Positions 31,983 to 41,465 are shown, numbered from the stretch's first letter. The stretch is 64,000 nt of DNA from Frigoribacterium sp. Leaf415 (GCF_001424645.1 NZ_LMQR01000001.1:62001-126000), one strand, 5' to 3'. Numbers and translations are program-made. The notes: generated by a model from the letters alone, not told the origin.

Positions 31983-33767
31983 TCAGGGGGCGGCGTGGCG
32001 CCCGACGCGCGTGGGGGCCGGCGCGGTCAGTGCGGCGACAGCGGCGGCCACGGGGATGGCGCCCACGGGGACGGCGCCCGCGGCGTCGGCCACGTCCTGG
32101 GCCAGCGCGGCCGCCTGCGGGGCGCGACCCGACACGGCCGCCGCGACCGCCGCCTCCCGGGTCTCGTACATCGTCGGCAGGTCGTGGCCCCCGTCGGCCG
32201 TCTCGTAGCTCTGCAGCTCGATCTCGGCGAGGCGGGCGAACTCGGCCAGCTTCTCGGACGACACGCTCTTCGCCTTGCGGGGGCGGGTGTTGTGCAGGCA
32301 GAACGTGCCGATCGCCTCGCCCGTCGACGAGTGGATCGGGTGTCCTGCGTAGAAGTACCCGTGGTTCAGGTCGAGGTAGGGGTTGTCCTTGAACCGGTCG
32401 TCCTTGCGGGCGTCCTCGACGATCACGGGCGCGTCGGCCGCCACGGTCACGTCGCAGAAGGTCAGCTCGCGCGGGATCGACACCGGCAGCAGCTCGGTGT
32501 TGACGGCGTAGTACAGCTTCTTGCCGTCGAGCAGCGAGACGACGGCGACGTCGACGCCGAACTCCTTCTCGGCGCGGCGGGCGAGGTCCTGCAGGGTGTC
32601 CGAGCCGCCGGTGCTCGCGAGCTCGACCAGCGTCTCGGCGCCCGACCACTCGAAGGTCGGCTCGGGCAGTGCCCGCCGCGGACGGGCAGGAGGCGCGGTG
32701 CCGGTCGACGGGACGGACGCGGTTCCTGCGGTGGTCGCGGGCGTGCTCAGGGATGCGCTCACGGGTGCAGGCGTCGGCATCGGCGCGGGCGTCGTGGCAG
32801 GTGTCGGCAGCGGTGCGGGTGCGGGTACGGCTGCCGGGCGCGCCGCGACGGCCTGCTCGGCCTCGAGCCGGGCGACGGCCGCCCGCGCGGCCTCGAGCCG
32901 TGCGACGACCGGGTCGACCGGGGCCGGCGCGGCCACCGACGCCGCCAGTCGGGCCACCTCGAGCTGGGCCGCGACGCGCTCGGGCACGAGGGGTGCCACC
33001 GAGGTGCGCGGGATGTGCTCGACCGATTCGCCGCGGCGCACCACGTCGAGGGTCGGGGCCACCCGGTCGGCGACCACGGCGCCCCACTGCCGGTACATCG
33101 TCTCGCAGCCGTGCGGGCGCCCGGGCTGCAGCTCGCCCGGGGGCAGCCGGAAGTACGAGGTCGACGGGTGCTGCGAGGCGACCCGCTCGGTGATCTCGTT
33201 CATGCGCGCGGCGTGCCGGTCGGCGACCGATCCGAACGGGTTGTCGAACCGCGTCACCGAGCGCACGGGCTGCACGCCGACCAGGACGATGCGGGCGGTC
33301 GGGTGGACGCGGCGCGTCAGGTCGGTGACGAGCGACGTGACGTCGCGCTGCCAGCTGTCGAGCGGGGTGAGCATGACGGCGTCGTTGAGGCCGAGCATCA
33401 CGACGACCGTGTCGTACAGGCTGAGGTCGTGGTCGCCGATCCACGAGCGGGCCGACCCGGCGTTCATCATCTCGTCGCCGATGTAGTCCACCGAGCACGC
33501 ACGTCCGGTGTTCTTCGAGGTCTCCTTGGCGATCTGGCCTGTGAGCGCCTGCTCGTGGCTCGTCACGCCGAAACCGTGGGTCGGGCCCGTGCCGATCAGC
33601 AGCACGGTGTCGGGGTCGGGCGAGTCCGCCCGGTAGGTCGGCCGGCCGCGCGGAGAAGGGACGTGGCGCGAGCGCGAGAGCGTCCACAGGTAGAACAGGC
33701 GCATGGCAGGCCTCAGCCGCTCGTAGCTGCGCGTCGGGTGCGCGGGTGTGTCGACCGTCCTGGTCAC
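31983..33767 (-). CDS. SGNH-like domain fused to a GAF domain (copy 1)
   Basis: A 594-residue cytoplasmic protein (no signal peptide). Residues about 45-240 resemble SGNH/GDSL hydrolases: block III is MLGLNDAVML (GxND kept), but block I reads IGTGPTHGFG instead of GDSxTxG, so the Ser nucleophile is missing. A long Ala/Pro-rich linker (about 270-365) leads to a GAF domain (about 385-540) with VIVEDARKDDRF, FYAGHPI and IGTFCLHN. GAF domains sense small ligands. The start GTG 33767 has GAGGAG upstream. A paralogue with the same rare domain order is at 51784. Likely a sensor or pseudoenzyme; partner unknown. Confidence 0.75.
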   Translation of the reverse strand: MTRTVDTPAHPTRSYERLRPAMRLFYLWTLSRSRHVPSPRGRPTYRADSPDPDTVLLIGTGPTHGFGVTSHEQALTGQIAKETSKNTGRACSVDYIGDEMMNAGSARSWIGDHDLSLYDTVVVMLGLNDAVMLTPLDSWQRDVTSLVTDLTRRVHPTARIVLVGVQPVRSVTRFDNPFGSVADRHAARMNEITERVASQHPSTSYFRLPPGELQPGRPHGCETMYRQWGAVVADRVAPTLDVVRRGESVEHIPRTSVAPLVPERVAAQLEVARLAASVAAPAPVDPVVARLEAARAAVARLEAEQAVAARPAAVPAPAPLPTPATTPAPMPTPAPVSASLSTPATTAGTASVPSTGTAPPARPRRALPEPTFEWSGAETLVELASTGGSDTLQDLARRAEKEFGVDVAVVSLLDGKKLYYAVNTELLPVSIPRELTFCDVTVAADAPVIVEDARKDDRFKDNPYLDLNHGYFYAGHPIHSSTGEAIGTFCLHNTRPRKAKSVSSEKLAEFARLAEIELQSYETADGGHDLPTMYETREAAVAAAVSGRAPQAAALAQDVADAAGAVPVGAIPVAAAVAALTAPAPTRVGRHAAP

Positions 33768-33945
33768 GTGGTGCTCCTCGGGTGTCTCTCGGTGTCTCGT
33801 CCCCCCGTCCCAGGGTAGGCAGCGGGCGTGCGCCGGGCTGCCCCCAGTGCGGGTCCGCGGTGGCCCCCCTTGTGGTCGCACCCCTGCGCGGCCCCGTCGT
33901 TCCGGGGAGTCCGCCCGAACCTGGACGCAGGAGGCGCGGGGCGAG

Positions 33946-33951
33946 CAGGCT
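33946..33951 (+). promoter_or_regulatory. Possible leaderless -10 (CAGGCT)
   Basis: CAGGCT lies seven bases before the GTG at 33959. Confidence 0.35.
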
Positions 33952-33958
33952 GGTACGC

Positions 33959-34588
33959 GTGACTCCCGCAGACAGCACGTCCCCCGACGACGACCACGGT
34001 TCCGTCGCCACCGCCCTCGAGCTCGTCGCGGACGAGGTCGACGCCGCCGTCTCGGCGGTGCTCGACGCCGACGCCGGGGGCGACGACTCGTCCGACACCT
34101 CCGGTCAGCTCGACGCCTTCGCCGACCTGCTCGACGACGCCGAGCGCGTCTTCGTCCACGGCGCGGGTCGCTCGGGGCTCGCCCTGCGCATGACCGCGAT
34201 GCGGCTGATGCACCTCGGTCTCGAGGTGCACGTCGTCGGCGAGGTGACGACTCCCGCCATCGCCGACGGAGACGTGCTGCTCACCGCGAGCGGCTCGGGC
34301 ACGACGTCCGGCATCGTCGCCGCGGCCCGCACGGCCGTCGACGCCGGGGCCCGGGTGGCCGCGATCACCACCGCCGCCGACTCGCCGCTGGCCGACCTGG
34401 CCGAGGCCGTGCTCGTGGTCCCCGCCGCCGACAAGCAGGACCGCTCGGGAGCCGCCTCGTCGCAGTACGCCGGCGGCCTGTTCGAGCAGACGGTCGTGCT
34501 GCTCGGCGACGCCGTCTTCCACGCGCTGTGGAAGCGTTCGGGTGCCGACGCCGACGAACTCTGGCCCCGCCACGCCAACCTCGAGTAG
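33959..34588 (+). CDS. hxlB: 6-phospho-3-hexuloisomerase (SIS domain)
   Basis: A 209-residue single-SIS-domain protein. VFVHGAGRSGLALRMTAMR is the sugar-phosphate-binding start, with EVTTPAIADGDVLLTASGSG and SQYAGGLFEQTVVLLGDAV in the HxlB order. HxlB interconverts 3-hexulose-6-phosphate and fructose-6-phosphate in the ribulose monophosphate pathway. HxlA is not next to it, so it may serve formaldehyde detoxification with a distant gene or act on another ketose phosphate. The probable start is GTG 33959, divergent from the SGNH-GAF gene. Confidence 0.8.
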   Translation: MTPADSTSPDDDHGSVATALELVADEVDAAVSAVLDADAGGDDSSDTSGQLDAFADLLDDAERVFVHGAGRSGLALRMTAMRLMHLGLEVHVVGEVTTPAIADGDVLLTASGSGTTSGIVAAARTAVDAGARVAAITTAADSPLADLAEAVLVVPAADKQDRSGAASSQYAGGLFEQTVVLLGDAVFHALWKRSGADADELWPRHANLE

Positions 34589-34627
34589 CCGCCCTCCACC
34601 TCCGCGCGCGGCGCCCTCAGCATCGCG

Positions 34628-34681
34628 CCGTCGATGCGCTGTCGAACCATCCGAATGGGTGGTTCGACAGCGCATCGACGG
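34628..34681. repeat. REP-A hairpin, copy 3
   Basis: 22-bp perfect arms (34628-34649 and 34660-34681) with the core GATGCGCTGTCGAACCA. It terminates hxlB and precedes the next plus-strand gene. Confidence 0.75.
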
Positions 34682-34743
34682 TTCGTCTCACGCAGAGGGT
34701 CAGGGTCCTGTGGAGAACTACGACAGGGCGGGGTCACGACCGG

Positions 34744-34749
34744 CAAGGT
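34744..34749 (+). promoter_or_regulatory. Leaderless -10 (CAAGGT)
   Basis: CAAGGT lies six bases before the ATG at 34756. Confidence 0.4.
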
Positions 34750-34755
34750 GTGGGG

Positions 34756-35691
34756 ATGATCGATTCCCTACCGCCCGTCATTCGCTCGTCCCAGCTGGGC
34801 CACGGGACGCGCGAGTCCTCCTCGGTCCGTCGCCGGATCGACCGTGGTGAGCTCCTCCGGCTGTGCCCGGGTGTCGCCGTCGAGCGGGAGGCCTGGCAGG
34901 CCGCCACGCCGAGGCAACGCCATCTCCTCCGCGTGGTCGCGCTCCTGCCCAAGCTGTCGAGCCGGGTCGCCGCCTCACACGCGTCCGCGGCGGCCGTCTG
35001 GGGTGCTCCGATCCTGGGTGACTGGCCGGAACGCGTCCACGTCGTCGACCCCGCTCGTCGTACGACGCAGTCCACGCCGACGGTCGTCCGTCACGCCGGA
35101 CCTCTATTGCCCCAGGAGGCGCGGGAGGAGTGCGGGGTGCTTGTCACCTCGCCGACACGCACGGCTGCCGATCTCGCGTTGTCGTGGACCTTCCGGGAGG
35201 CCGTCGTCGCCCTCGACCAGTTGCTCCGCCGTCGGTCGACCACGCGGGAGGAGGTCGGTCGGTTCCTGGATGCACGCCCGACGGCTCGGGGTCGCACGGG
35301 CGCTCGTCGTGCGGTGGCCTTCGCGACGTCGGCGGCCGAGTCCCCCGGGGAATCGCTTACGCGGGTCGTCCTGCACGAGCTGGGTGCGCCTCCTCCGGTT
35401 CTCCAGAAGAGCTTTCGCTGGGGTGATCGCGGTCAGTTCGTGGACGTGGTCGACTTCTGGTGGCCCCGGTTCGGTGTCGTCCTCGAGTTCGACGGGCGGA
35501 TCAAGTACGCGAAGGGCCGGTGGCGGAAGGGGCGTTCTCCGGAGCAGATCGTCGTGGACGAGAAGATCCGCGAGGACCGCATCCGCAACCGGCCCGAGGT
35601 CGACGGATTCGCTCGCACGGTGTGGGACGAGGTCATGCACCCGACGCGCCTCGCGATGAACCTGCGCGCAGCCGGACTGCCCCTGGGCTGA
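34756..35691 (+). CDS. AbiEi-like HTH protein with PD-(D/E)xK nuclease-like C-terminus
   Basis: A 311-residue protein of the large actinobacterial group annotated as AbiEi-family antitoxin domain or DUF559. The N-terminus has RRRIDRGELLRLCPGVAV, the winged-helix AbiEi pattern. The C-terminus has FVDVVDFWWPRFGVVLEFDG followed by IKY, giving the D-(x)n-E-x-D-G-x-x-K arrangement of the Vsr/DUF559 nuclease fold. No AbiEii toxin is adjacent, so it is an orphan. A paralogue at 62524-63573 is broken by a stop codon. The start is likely leaderless at ATG 34756. The role (defence, repair or regulation) is not established for this group. Confidence 0.75.
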   Translation: MIDSLPPVIRSSQLGHGTRESSSVRRRIDRGELLRLCPGVAVEREAWQAATPRQRHLLRVVALLPKLSSRVAASHASAAAVWGAPILGDWPERVHVVDPARRTTQSTPTVVRHAGPLLPQEAREECGVLVTSPTRTAADLALSWTFREAVVALDQLLRRRSTTREEVGRFLDARPTARGRTGARRAVAFATSAAESPGESLTRVVLHELGAPPPVLQKSFRWGDRGQFVDVVDFWWPRFGVVLEFDGRIKYAKGRWRKGRSPEQIVVDEKIREDRIRNRPEVDGFARTVWDEVMHPTRLAMNLRAAGLPLG

Positions 35692-35735
35692 CGCCCCGTG
35701 GCCGGTGGTCCTGCGAGTCAGGCACCGGGACGACA

Positions 35736-35789
35736 CCACCGATGCGCCGACGAACCATCCACCTGCGTGGTTCGACGGCGCATCGATGG
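35736..35789. repeat. REP-A hairpin, copy 4
   Basis: Arms CCACCGATGCGCCGACGAACCA and TGGTTCGACGGCGCATCGATGG (about 20 of 22 pairs). Closest to copy 3. Confidence 0.7.
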
Positions 35790-35833
35790 TTCCGGGTGGT
35801 GCGTCTGCCACACGTTTTACCCGCGCGAAACAA

Positions 35834-35875
35834 TTCGTATACAAAACTGGGGCGTGCGGCAGGATTGTATGCAAT
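35834..35875. promoter_or_regulatory. Two GntR-type operators upstream of the peptide-transport operon
   Basis: TTCGTATACAA (35834-35844) and ATTGTATGCAAT (35864-35875) are near-palindromic TNGTATACNA-type sites in an A/T-rich island 45-85 bp before the operon start. This is the form of FadR/VanR-subfamily GntR sites; a GntR regulator is the last gene of the same operon (43094-43855). Confidence 0.55.
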
Positions 35876-35917
35876 CCGCGCCGCAGAGACCGATACCACC
35901 CGAGCATCGGAGGCCCG

Positions 35918-37645
35918 ATGGCCCGCCCACCCCGCCCGACCCGTGCCGCGAGCGCGACCCGCGCCGCGAGCCCGTCCCGTGCCGCGACCCCGAGCGTTCC
36001 GGCCGGCCGTCGCCGCCTGCGCCGAGCCCTCTCGCTCCCGGCCCTCGCCGCCGCCGCGACGCTCGCGCTGACGGCCTGCGTCCCGCAGCAGCCCGCCGGC
36101 ACGAACCCGCCCGACAAGACCGACGTCACCACCGCCCCCATCGGCGACAAGACGATCGTCGAGGGCGGCGACCTGGTCATGGCGCTGTCGGCCGAGCCGG
36201 ACGCCCTCGATCCCACCACGTCGTCGTCGCTCTACACGCGGTACGTCATGGAGACGGTCTGCCAGAAGCTGTACGACATCGACGCCGAGGGCGACCTGGT
36301 GCCGTTGCTGGCGACCGAGCTGCCGACGCTGTCGGACGGCGGGCTGACGGTCGACATCCCCGTGCGCACCGACGCCGTGTTCGCCGACGGGACCCCGCTC
36401 GACGCCGAGGCCGTGGTCACCACGCTGCGCCGCCACCTCGACAAGCCCGACTCGTCGCGGGCCAGCGAGCTGGGCCCCGTCACCGGGGTCGAGGCCCTCG
36501 ACGACGACACGGTGCGCCTGACGTACGAGCGCCCCTTCGCCCCGCTCACCGCGGCCCTCGCGGACCGGGCGGGCATGATCATGTCGCCGACGGCGCTCGA
36601 GGCCGAGGGTGACGACTTCGGCGACGCCCCGGTCTGCGTCGGCCCGTTCAAGTTCGTCGACCGCGTGCCGCAGACCTCGATCTCGGTCGAGCGCGACCCG
36701 CTCTACTACGACGCCGAGGACGTGCACCTCGACACGATCACCTACCGCATCATCACCGATGCGAGCATCCGGGCCGCGAACGTGCGGGCGGGTGACGTGC
36801 AGGTCGCCGACTCGATGTCGACGATGGACGTCGACTCCCTCATGGCCGACGACGGCCTGACGGTGCTGCAGGTCGGTTCCTTCGGCTACCAGGGCCTGAC
36901 GGTGAACATCGGCAACCAGGACGGCGTCGGAACCGACCCCGTGCAGATCGACACCCCGCTGGCGAGTGACGTGCGCATCCGTCAGGCGTTGGCCATGTCG
37001 ATCGACCGCGACTCGCTCGTGCAGAGCGTGTTCGGCGGGTGGAACGACACCGCGTGCTCGCCCATCCCGCCCAGCAGTCCCTTCGTGACACCCGCGAGCG
37101 AGGCCTGCCCGGCTTACGACCCCGAGGGGGCGAAGCGCCTCCTCGACGAGGCGGGTGTGACCACGCCGTACGAGATCGAGATGCAGGTCAGCAACAACGC
37201 CGACACGCTGCGCCTCGCCCAGGCGTTGCAGGCCCAGGTCGCCGACGGCGGGTTCCGCCTGTCGATCACCCCGGTCGAGTACTCGACCCTGCTCGACGTG
37301 CAGTCGCGTGGCGACTTCGACGCGCTGCAGCTCGGTTGGTCGGGTCGCGTCGACCCGAACGGCAACATGGTCAACTTCCTCCGCACCGGTGGCGGCAACA
37401 ACTACTCGGGCTACAGCAACCCCCGGGTCGACGAGCTGCTGGCCGACGCGGCCGCGTCCATCGACGTCGACGAGCGTGCGGCGCTCTACGGCGAGGCCGT
37501 GACGCAGGTCCAAGAGGACGAACCGCTCATCTACCTGTACCGCACCCGCAGCCTGACCGCGCTGACGAACGAGGTCGCCGGGGTGTCCACCTACGCCGAC
37601 GGCGTCGTGCGCCTCAGCGACGCCGCCTTCGTCGAGGGGGAGTGA
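35918..37645 (+). CDS. Peptide ABC transporter substrate-binding lipoprotein
   Basis: A 575-residue family 5 (DppA/OppA) binding protein. A long basic, Ala/Arg-rich N-terminus leads to a lipoprotein signal ending LTAC (Cys about 51). GGDLVMALSAEPDALDP and the GFLVNP-like YQGLTVNIGN segments are typical. Start ATG 35918 has CGGAGG upstream. It is the first gene of an operon with two permeases, a gamma-glutamyltransferase, a double ATPase and a GntR regulator, so the ligand is probably glutathione or another gamma-glutamyl peptide. Confidence 0.88.
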   Translation: MARPPRPTRAASATRAASPSRAATPSVPAGRRRLRRALSLPALAAAATLALTACVPQQPAGTNPPDKTDVTTAPIGDKTIVEGGDLVMALSAEPDALDPTTSSSLYTRYVMETVCQKLYDIDAEGDLVPLLATELPTLSDGGLTVDIPVRTDAVFADGTPLDAEAVVTTLRRHLDKPDSSRASELGPVTGVEALDDDTVRLTYERPFAPLTAALADRAGMIMSPTALEAEGDDFGDAPVCVGPFKFVDRVPQTSISVERDPLYYDAEDVHLDTITYRIITDASIRAANVRAGDVQVADSMSTMDVDSLMADDGLTVLQVGSFGYQGLTVNIGNQDGVGTDPVQIDTPLASDVRIRQALAMSIDRDSLVQSVFGGWNDTACSPIPPSSPFVTPASEACPAYDPEGAKRLLDEAGVTTPYEIEMQVSNNADTLRLAQALQAQVADGGFRLSITPVEYSTLLDVQSRGDFDALQLGWSGRVDPNGNMVNFLRTGGGNNYSGYSNPRVDELLADAAASIDVDERAALYGEAVTQVQEDEPLIYLYRTRSLTALTNEVAGVSTYADGVVRLSDAAFVEGE

Positions 37646-37649
37646 CCCG

Positions 37650-38603
37650 ATGACCCGTTACCTGTTGACCCGGCTCTGGCAGTCGGCCGTCACGCTCGTG
37701 ATCGCCTCGATCGTCGTGTTCTGGGGCGTGCGCCAGCTGCCCGGCGACCCGGCCCTGGCCCTGGCCGGAGAAGAGGCGACGCCCGAGCGCGTCGCCGCCA
37801 TCCGTGCCGACCTCGGCCTCGACGACTCGTTGCTCGTGCAGTACGGCCGGTTCGTCGGCAACTTCGTCCGCGGTGACTTCGGCGAGTCCATCCGTACCGG
37901 CACACCGGTCACCGAGCTGATCGGCGCCACCCTGCCGGTCACGCTGTGGCTGGCCCTCTACGCGATCGTCGTCGCCGTCGTCGTGGGCGTCGCCCTGGGC
38001 GTCGTCGCCGAGCGGTATCGGGGCCGCTGGCCCGAGTGGATGGCCAACGCCGCCGCCCTGGTGGGGCTCTCGGTGCCGAACTTCTGGCTCGGCATCCTCG
38101 CGATCCTCTGGCTCGCGGCCGGCCTCGGCCTGTTCCCGGCGTCGGGCTACGTGCCGGTGGCCGAGAACCCGGCGAGCGCGTTCTACCACCTGACCCTGCC
38201 CGCGCTGATCCTCGGCACGAGCCTCGCCGCGGTCATCATGCGGCAGACCCGCGCCTCGATGATCGAGACGATGAAGACCGACTACGTGCGCACCGCGCGG
38301 GCCAAGGGTCTCGGTCGCGGCCGGGTGCTGATGCGCTACGGCCTCCGCAACTCGATGATCGTGGTCGTCACGATCGTCGGCCTGCAGCTCGGCGGCCTGA
38401 TCTCGGGCGCCGTCGTCACCGAGCGCATCTTCGCGCTGCCGGGCTTCGGCAAGCTCACGCTCGACTCGGTCTTCACCCGCGACTACCCGGTGATCCAGGC
38501 CGTCGTGCTGATCATCACGGTCGGCTACATCGTGATCAACCTGGCGGTGGACGTCCTGTACTCCGTCATCAACCCGCGCATCAGGGTAGGAGGCGCATCG
38601 TGA
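37650..38603 (+). CDS. Peptide ABC transporter permease (DppB type)
   Basis: A 317-residue permease with six membrane segments. The N-terminus LLTRLWQSAVTLVIASIVVF and PGDPA motif are typical of DppB; the EAA loop reads VRTARAKGLGRGRVLMRYGLR. It pairs with the following permease. Only four bases separate it from the binding-protein gene, and its stop overlaps the next start. Confidence 0.92.
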   Translation: MTRYLLTRLWQSAVTLVIASIVVFWGVRQLPGDPALALAGEEATPERVAAIRADLGLDDSLLVQYGRFVGNFVRGDFGESIRTGTPVTELIGATLPVTLWLALYAIVVAVVVGVALGVVAERYRGRWPEWMANAAALVGLSVPNFWLGILAILWLAAGLGLFPASGYVPVAENPASAFYHLTLPALILGTSLAAVIMRQTRASMIETMKTDYVRTARAKGLGRGRVLMRYGLRNSMIVVVTIVGLQLGGLISGAVVTERIFALPGFGKLTLDSVFTRDYPVIQAVVLIITVGYIVINLAVDVLYSVINPRIRVGGAS

Positions 38604-39487
38604 CCGTCATCGAGACACCCACCGCGGCAGGGGCGGGGCTCGGCTCGGCGCGGGGACGCGTCTGGCGCGGCCTCGTCCGCAACAAGCTGGGCGTCACGGG
38701 CGGCGTCATGCTGCTCGTCGTCCTCGTCGCCGGCCTCGCCGCCCCGCTGATCGCCCCGTACGACCCGACCCGGGTGAACTTCGAGCTGCCGTTCCAGGTG
38801 CCCGGCACGGTCGGCTACGTGCTCGGCGCCGACGACCTCGGCCGCGACATCCTGTCGCGCACCGTGTACGGCATCCGCGTCTCGCTGCAGGTCGGCGTGC
38901 TCTCGGTGCTGCTGGCCGTCGTGGTCGGCACGCCCCTCGGGTTGCTGGCGGGCTACTGGCGCTGGCTCGACGGCGTCATCTCGCGCCTCACCGACGTCAT
39001 GCTGGCGTTCCCGTTCCTGATCATCGCCGTGGCGCTCGCCGCGATCAGCGGTCCGAGCCTGACGAACGCCGTGGTCGCCCTCGGCATCGCCCAGGTGCCG
39101 ACGATGATCCGCGTGGTGCGCGGCGAGACGCTGCGCATCAAGTCGACCGACTTCGTCCTCGCCGCCACGACCATGGACGCCACGGGTCTGCGGGTGATCT
39201 TCCAGCACGTCCTGCCCAACTGCGTCTCGGCCATCATCGTGCAGGCGACGGTCATCATGCCGGTCGCCGTCATCGGCGAGGCCCTGTTGTCGTTCCTCGG
39301 GCTGGGCATCCAGCCGCCGACGGCCAGTCTGGGCATCATGCTCAGCGACGCGCAGCAGTACCTGGCCAAGGCGCCGTTCGCGGCCGTCGTGCCGGGTCTC
39401 GCGATCGCCGTGATCTGCCTGGGCTTCAACCTGTTCGGGGACGCCCTGCGCGACGCCCTCGACCCCACCGCCAGCGACCGGAAGTGA
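38600..39487 (+). CDS. Peptide ABC transporter permease (DppC type)
   Basis: A 295-residue permease. LGADDLGRDILSRTVYGIR is the DppC hallmark and VLAATTMDATGLRVIFQHVL the EAA loop. It starts at GTG 38600, overlapping the previous stop (GTGA), with GTAGGAGG upstream, again part of the dispersed AGGAGGCGC-type sequence. Six membrane segments are visible. Confidence 0.92.
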   Translation: MTVIETPTAAGAGLGSARGRVWRGLVRNKLGVTGGVMLLVVLVAGLAAPLIAPYDPTRVNFELPFQVPGTVGYVLGADDLGRDILSRTVYGIRVSLQVGVLSVLLAVVVGTPLGLLAGYWRWLDGVISRLTDVMLAFPFLIIAVALAAISGPSLTNAVVALGIAQVPTMIRVVRGETLRIKSTDFVLAATTMDATGLRVIFQHVLPNCVSAIIVQATVIMPVAVIGEALLSFLGLGIQPPTASLGIMLSDAQQYLAKAPFAAVVPGLAIAVICLGFNLFGDALRDALDPTASDRK

Positions 39488-39494
39488 CCCCCTC

Positions 39495-41465
39495 GTGACC
39501 TACACCACCCCCGACGAGTTCGTCACCCGCCCCGACCTGCGCGGAACGTTCGGCATGACGTCGTCGACGCACTGGCTGGCGACGGCCTCGGCCCAGTCGG
39601 TCCTCGAGCGCGGCGGCAACGCCTTCGACGCGGCCGTCGCGGGCGCCTTCGTGCTGCACGTCGTCGAGCCGCACCTCAACGGCCCCGGCGGCGACCTCAC
39701 GGCGATCTACGCGACGGCCGAAGCCCCCGACGCGCCGACGGTGCTCGTCGGCCAGGGCCCGGCCCCGGCGGCCGCGACCCGTGAGCACTACCTGGCCGAG
39801 GGCCTCGAGCTCGTCCCCGGGTCGGGAGCCCTGGCCGCCGCCGTCCCCGGTGCCGTCGACGCCTGGCTGAAGCTGCTGGCCGAGCACGGCACCTGGTCCC
39901 TCGCCGACGTCCTCGCCTACGCGATCGGCTACGCCCGCGACGGCCACCCGATCGTGGCCCGCGTGGCGTCCACCATCGAGACCGTCGCCGACCTCTTCAC
40001 CGAGCACTGGCCCACCTCGGCCGCCCAGTGGATGCCCGGTGGCGAGGTGCCCCGCGAGGGCGACCTGCTGACGAACCCGGCCTACGCGGCCGTCCTCGAC
40101 GAGCTGGTCGCGGCCGGCGAGGCCCTCGGCCCCGACGCGTCGCGCGAGGCGAAGATCGAGGAGGCGCGGGTCGAGTGGGGCAGCGGACACGTCGCGCAGG
40201 CGATCGACGAGTTCGTCCGCACTCCGCACCGTCACTCGTCGGGCACCGACCACGCGGGGGTCGTCACGGCCGCGGACCTCGCCGCGTTCCGCGCCACGAC
40301 CGAACCGGCGACCACGATCGAGTTCCGGGGCCACACGATCGCCAAGACCGGCGCCTGGGGCCAGGGTCCCGCCCTGCTGCAGGTGCTGGCGCTGCTCGAG
40401 CCGCTCGACGACGAGCTGCTCGACCCCTCGACCGCGGACGGCGCCCACACCATCGTCGAGGCGCAGAAGCTCGCCATGGCCGATCGCGAGGCCTGGTACG
40501 GCCCCGGGGACGTGCCCCTCGAGACCCTCTTGTCCGCGGACTACGCCGACGAGCGCCGCGCGCTGATCGGCGACCGGGCGTCGCACGAGCTGCGACCCGG
40601 CGACGTCCCCGGGCGCGAGCCGTTCGCCCTGCCCACGATGCGCACCGAGTACCTCCCTCCTGCGCTCAGCGAGGCACCCGCCGGCGTCGGCGAGCCCACG
40701 GTCGCCGCCCCCGGGCGGGCACAGGCACCCGCCGACGCACCCGCCGCACCCGCCGCACCCGCCGCACCCGCCGCACCCGTCGCACCCGTCGCACCGGCCG
40801 AGGACGCCCCGCCGACCGGCACCGCACCTCCTGCCGACCGACTGGCCGAGCCGTTCACCGAGCCGACCGGCGAGACGCGCGGCGACACCTGCCACCTCGA
40901 CGTCGTCGACCGCTGGGGAAACGTCGTCTCGGCGACCCCGTCGGGCGGCTGGTTGCAGTCGTCGCCGACGATCCCCGAGCTCGGCTTCTGCCTGGGCAGC
41001 CGGCTGCAGATGTCGTGGCTGGACGAGGGCACGGCGTCGACCCTCGAGCCCGGCACCCGCCCGCGCACGACGCTGACGCCCACGCTCGTGCTCAAGGACG
41101 GCGAGCCCGTCGTCGCGCTCGGTTCGCCCGGCGGCGACCAGCAGGACCAGTGGCAGCTGCTCTACCTGTTGCGCACGATCGTCGGCGGGTACACCCCGCA
41201 GCAGGCGATCGACGCCCCCGCGCTGCACACCACGTCGTTCCCCGGCAGCTTCTGGCCCCGCACCTGGGAGCCCGGGGGCGTCGTCGTCGAGGACCGCCTG
41301 GGCGACGACGTCATCGACGCGCTGGTCGCCCGCGGCCACGTCGTCACCCGCGCCGGCGGCTGGTCCCTGGGCCGGCTGTCGAGCGTCTCGCGAGACCCCG
41401 AGACCGGCGTGCTCTCCGCCGCCGCCAACCCCCGAGGAGCCCAGGCCTATGCCGCAGGACGCTGA
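39495..41465 (+). CDS. ggt: Cytoplasmic gamma-glutamyltransferase with inserted Ala-Pro linker
   Basis: A 656-residue Ntn-hydrolase. The large-subunit part has VLERGGNAFDAAVAGAFVL and LNGPGGDLTAIY. The catalytic Thr that becomes the small-subunit N-terminus is in RGDTCHLDVVD (Thr about 465), and GSPGGDQQDQWQ forms the second active-site loop. A run of APA/PAAP repeats (about 408-437), coded by 9-bp tandem repeats at 40738-40796, sits shortly before that Thr. No signal peptide is present, unlike most bacterial GGTs, so hydrolysis would happen inside after import by the surrounding transporter. It overlaps the ATPase gene by 17 bp. Confidence 0.88.
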   Translation: MTYTTPDEFVTRPDLRGTFGMTSSTHWLATASAQSVLERGGNAFDAAVAGAFVLHVVEPHLNGPGGDLTAIYATAEAPDAPTVLVGQGPAPAAATREHYLAEGLELVPGSGALAAAVPGAVDAWLKLLAEHGTWSLADVLAYAIGYARDGHPIVARVASTIETVADLFTEHWPTSAAQWMPGGEVPREGDLLTNPAYAAVLDELVAAGEALGPDASREAKIEEARVEWGSGHVAQAIDEFVRTPHRHSSGTDHAGVVTAADLAAFRATTEPATTIEFRGHTIAKTGAWGQGPALLQVLALLEPLDDELLDPSTADGAHTIVEAQKLAMADREAWYGPGDVPLETLLSADYADERRALIGDRASHELRPGDVPGREPFALPTMRTEYLPPALSEAPAGVGEPTVAAPGRAQAPADAPAAPAAPAAPAAPVAPVAPAEDAPPTGTAPPADRLAEPFTEPTGETRGDTCHLDVVDRWGNVVSATPSGGWLQSSPTIPELGFCLGSRLQMSWLDEGTASTLEPGTRPRTTLTPTLVLKDGEPVVALGSPGGDQQDQWQLLYLLRTIVGGYTPQQAIDAPALHTTSFPGSFWPRTWEPGGVVVEDRLGDDVIDALVARGHVVTRAGGWSLGRLSSVSRDPETGVLSAAANPRGAQAYAAGR

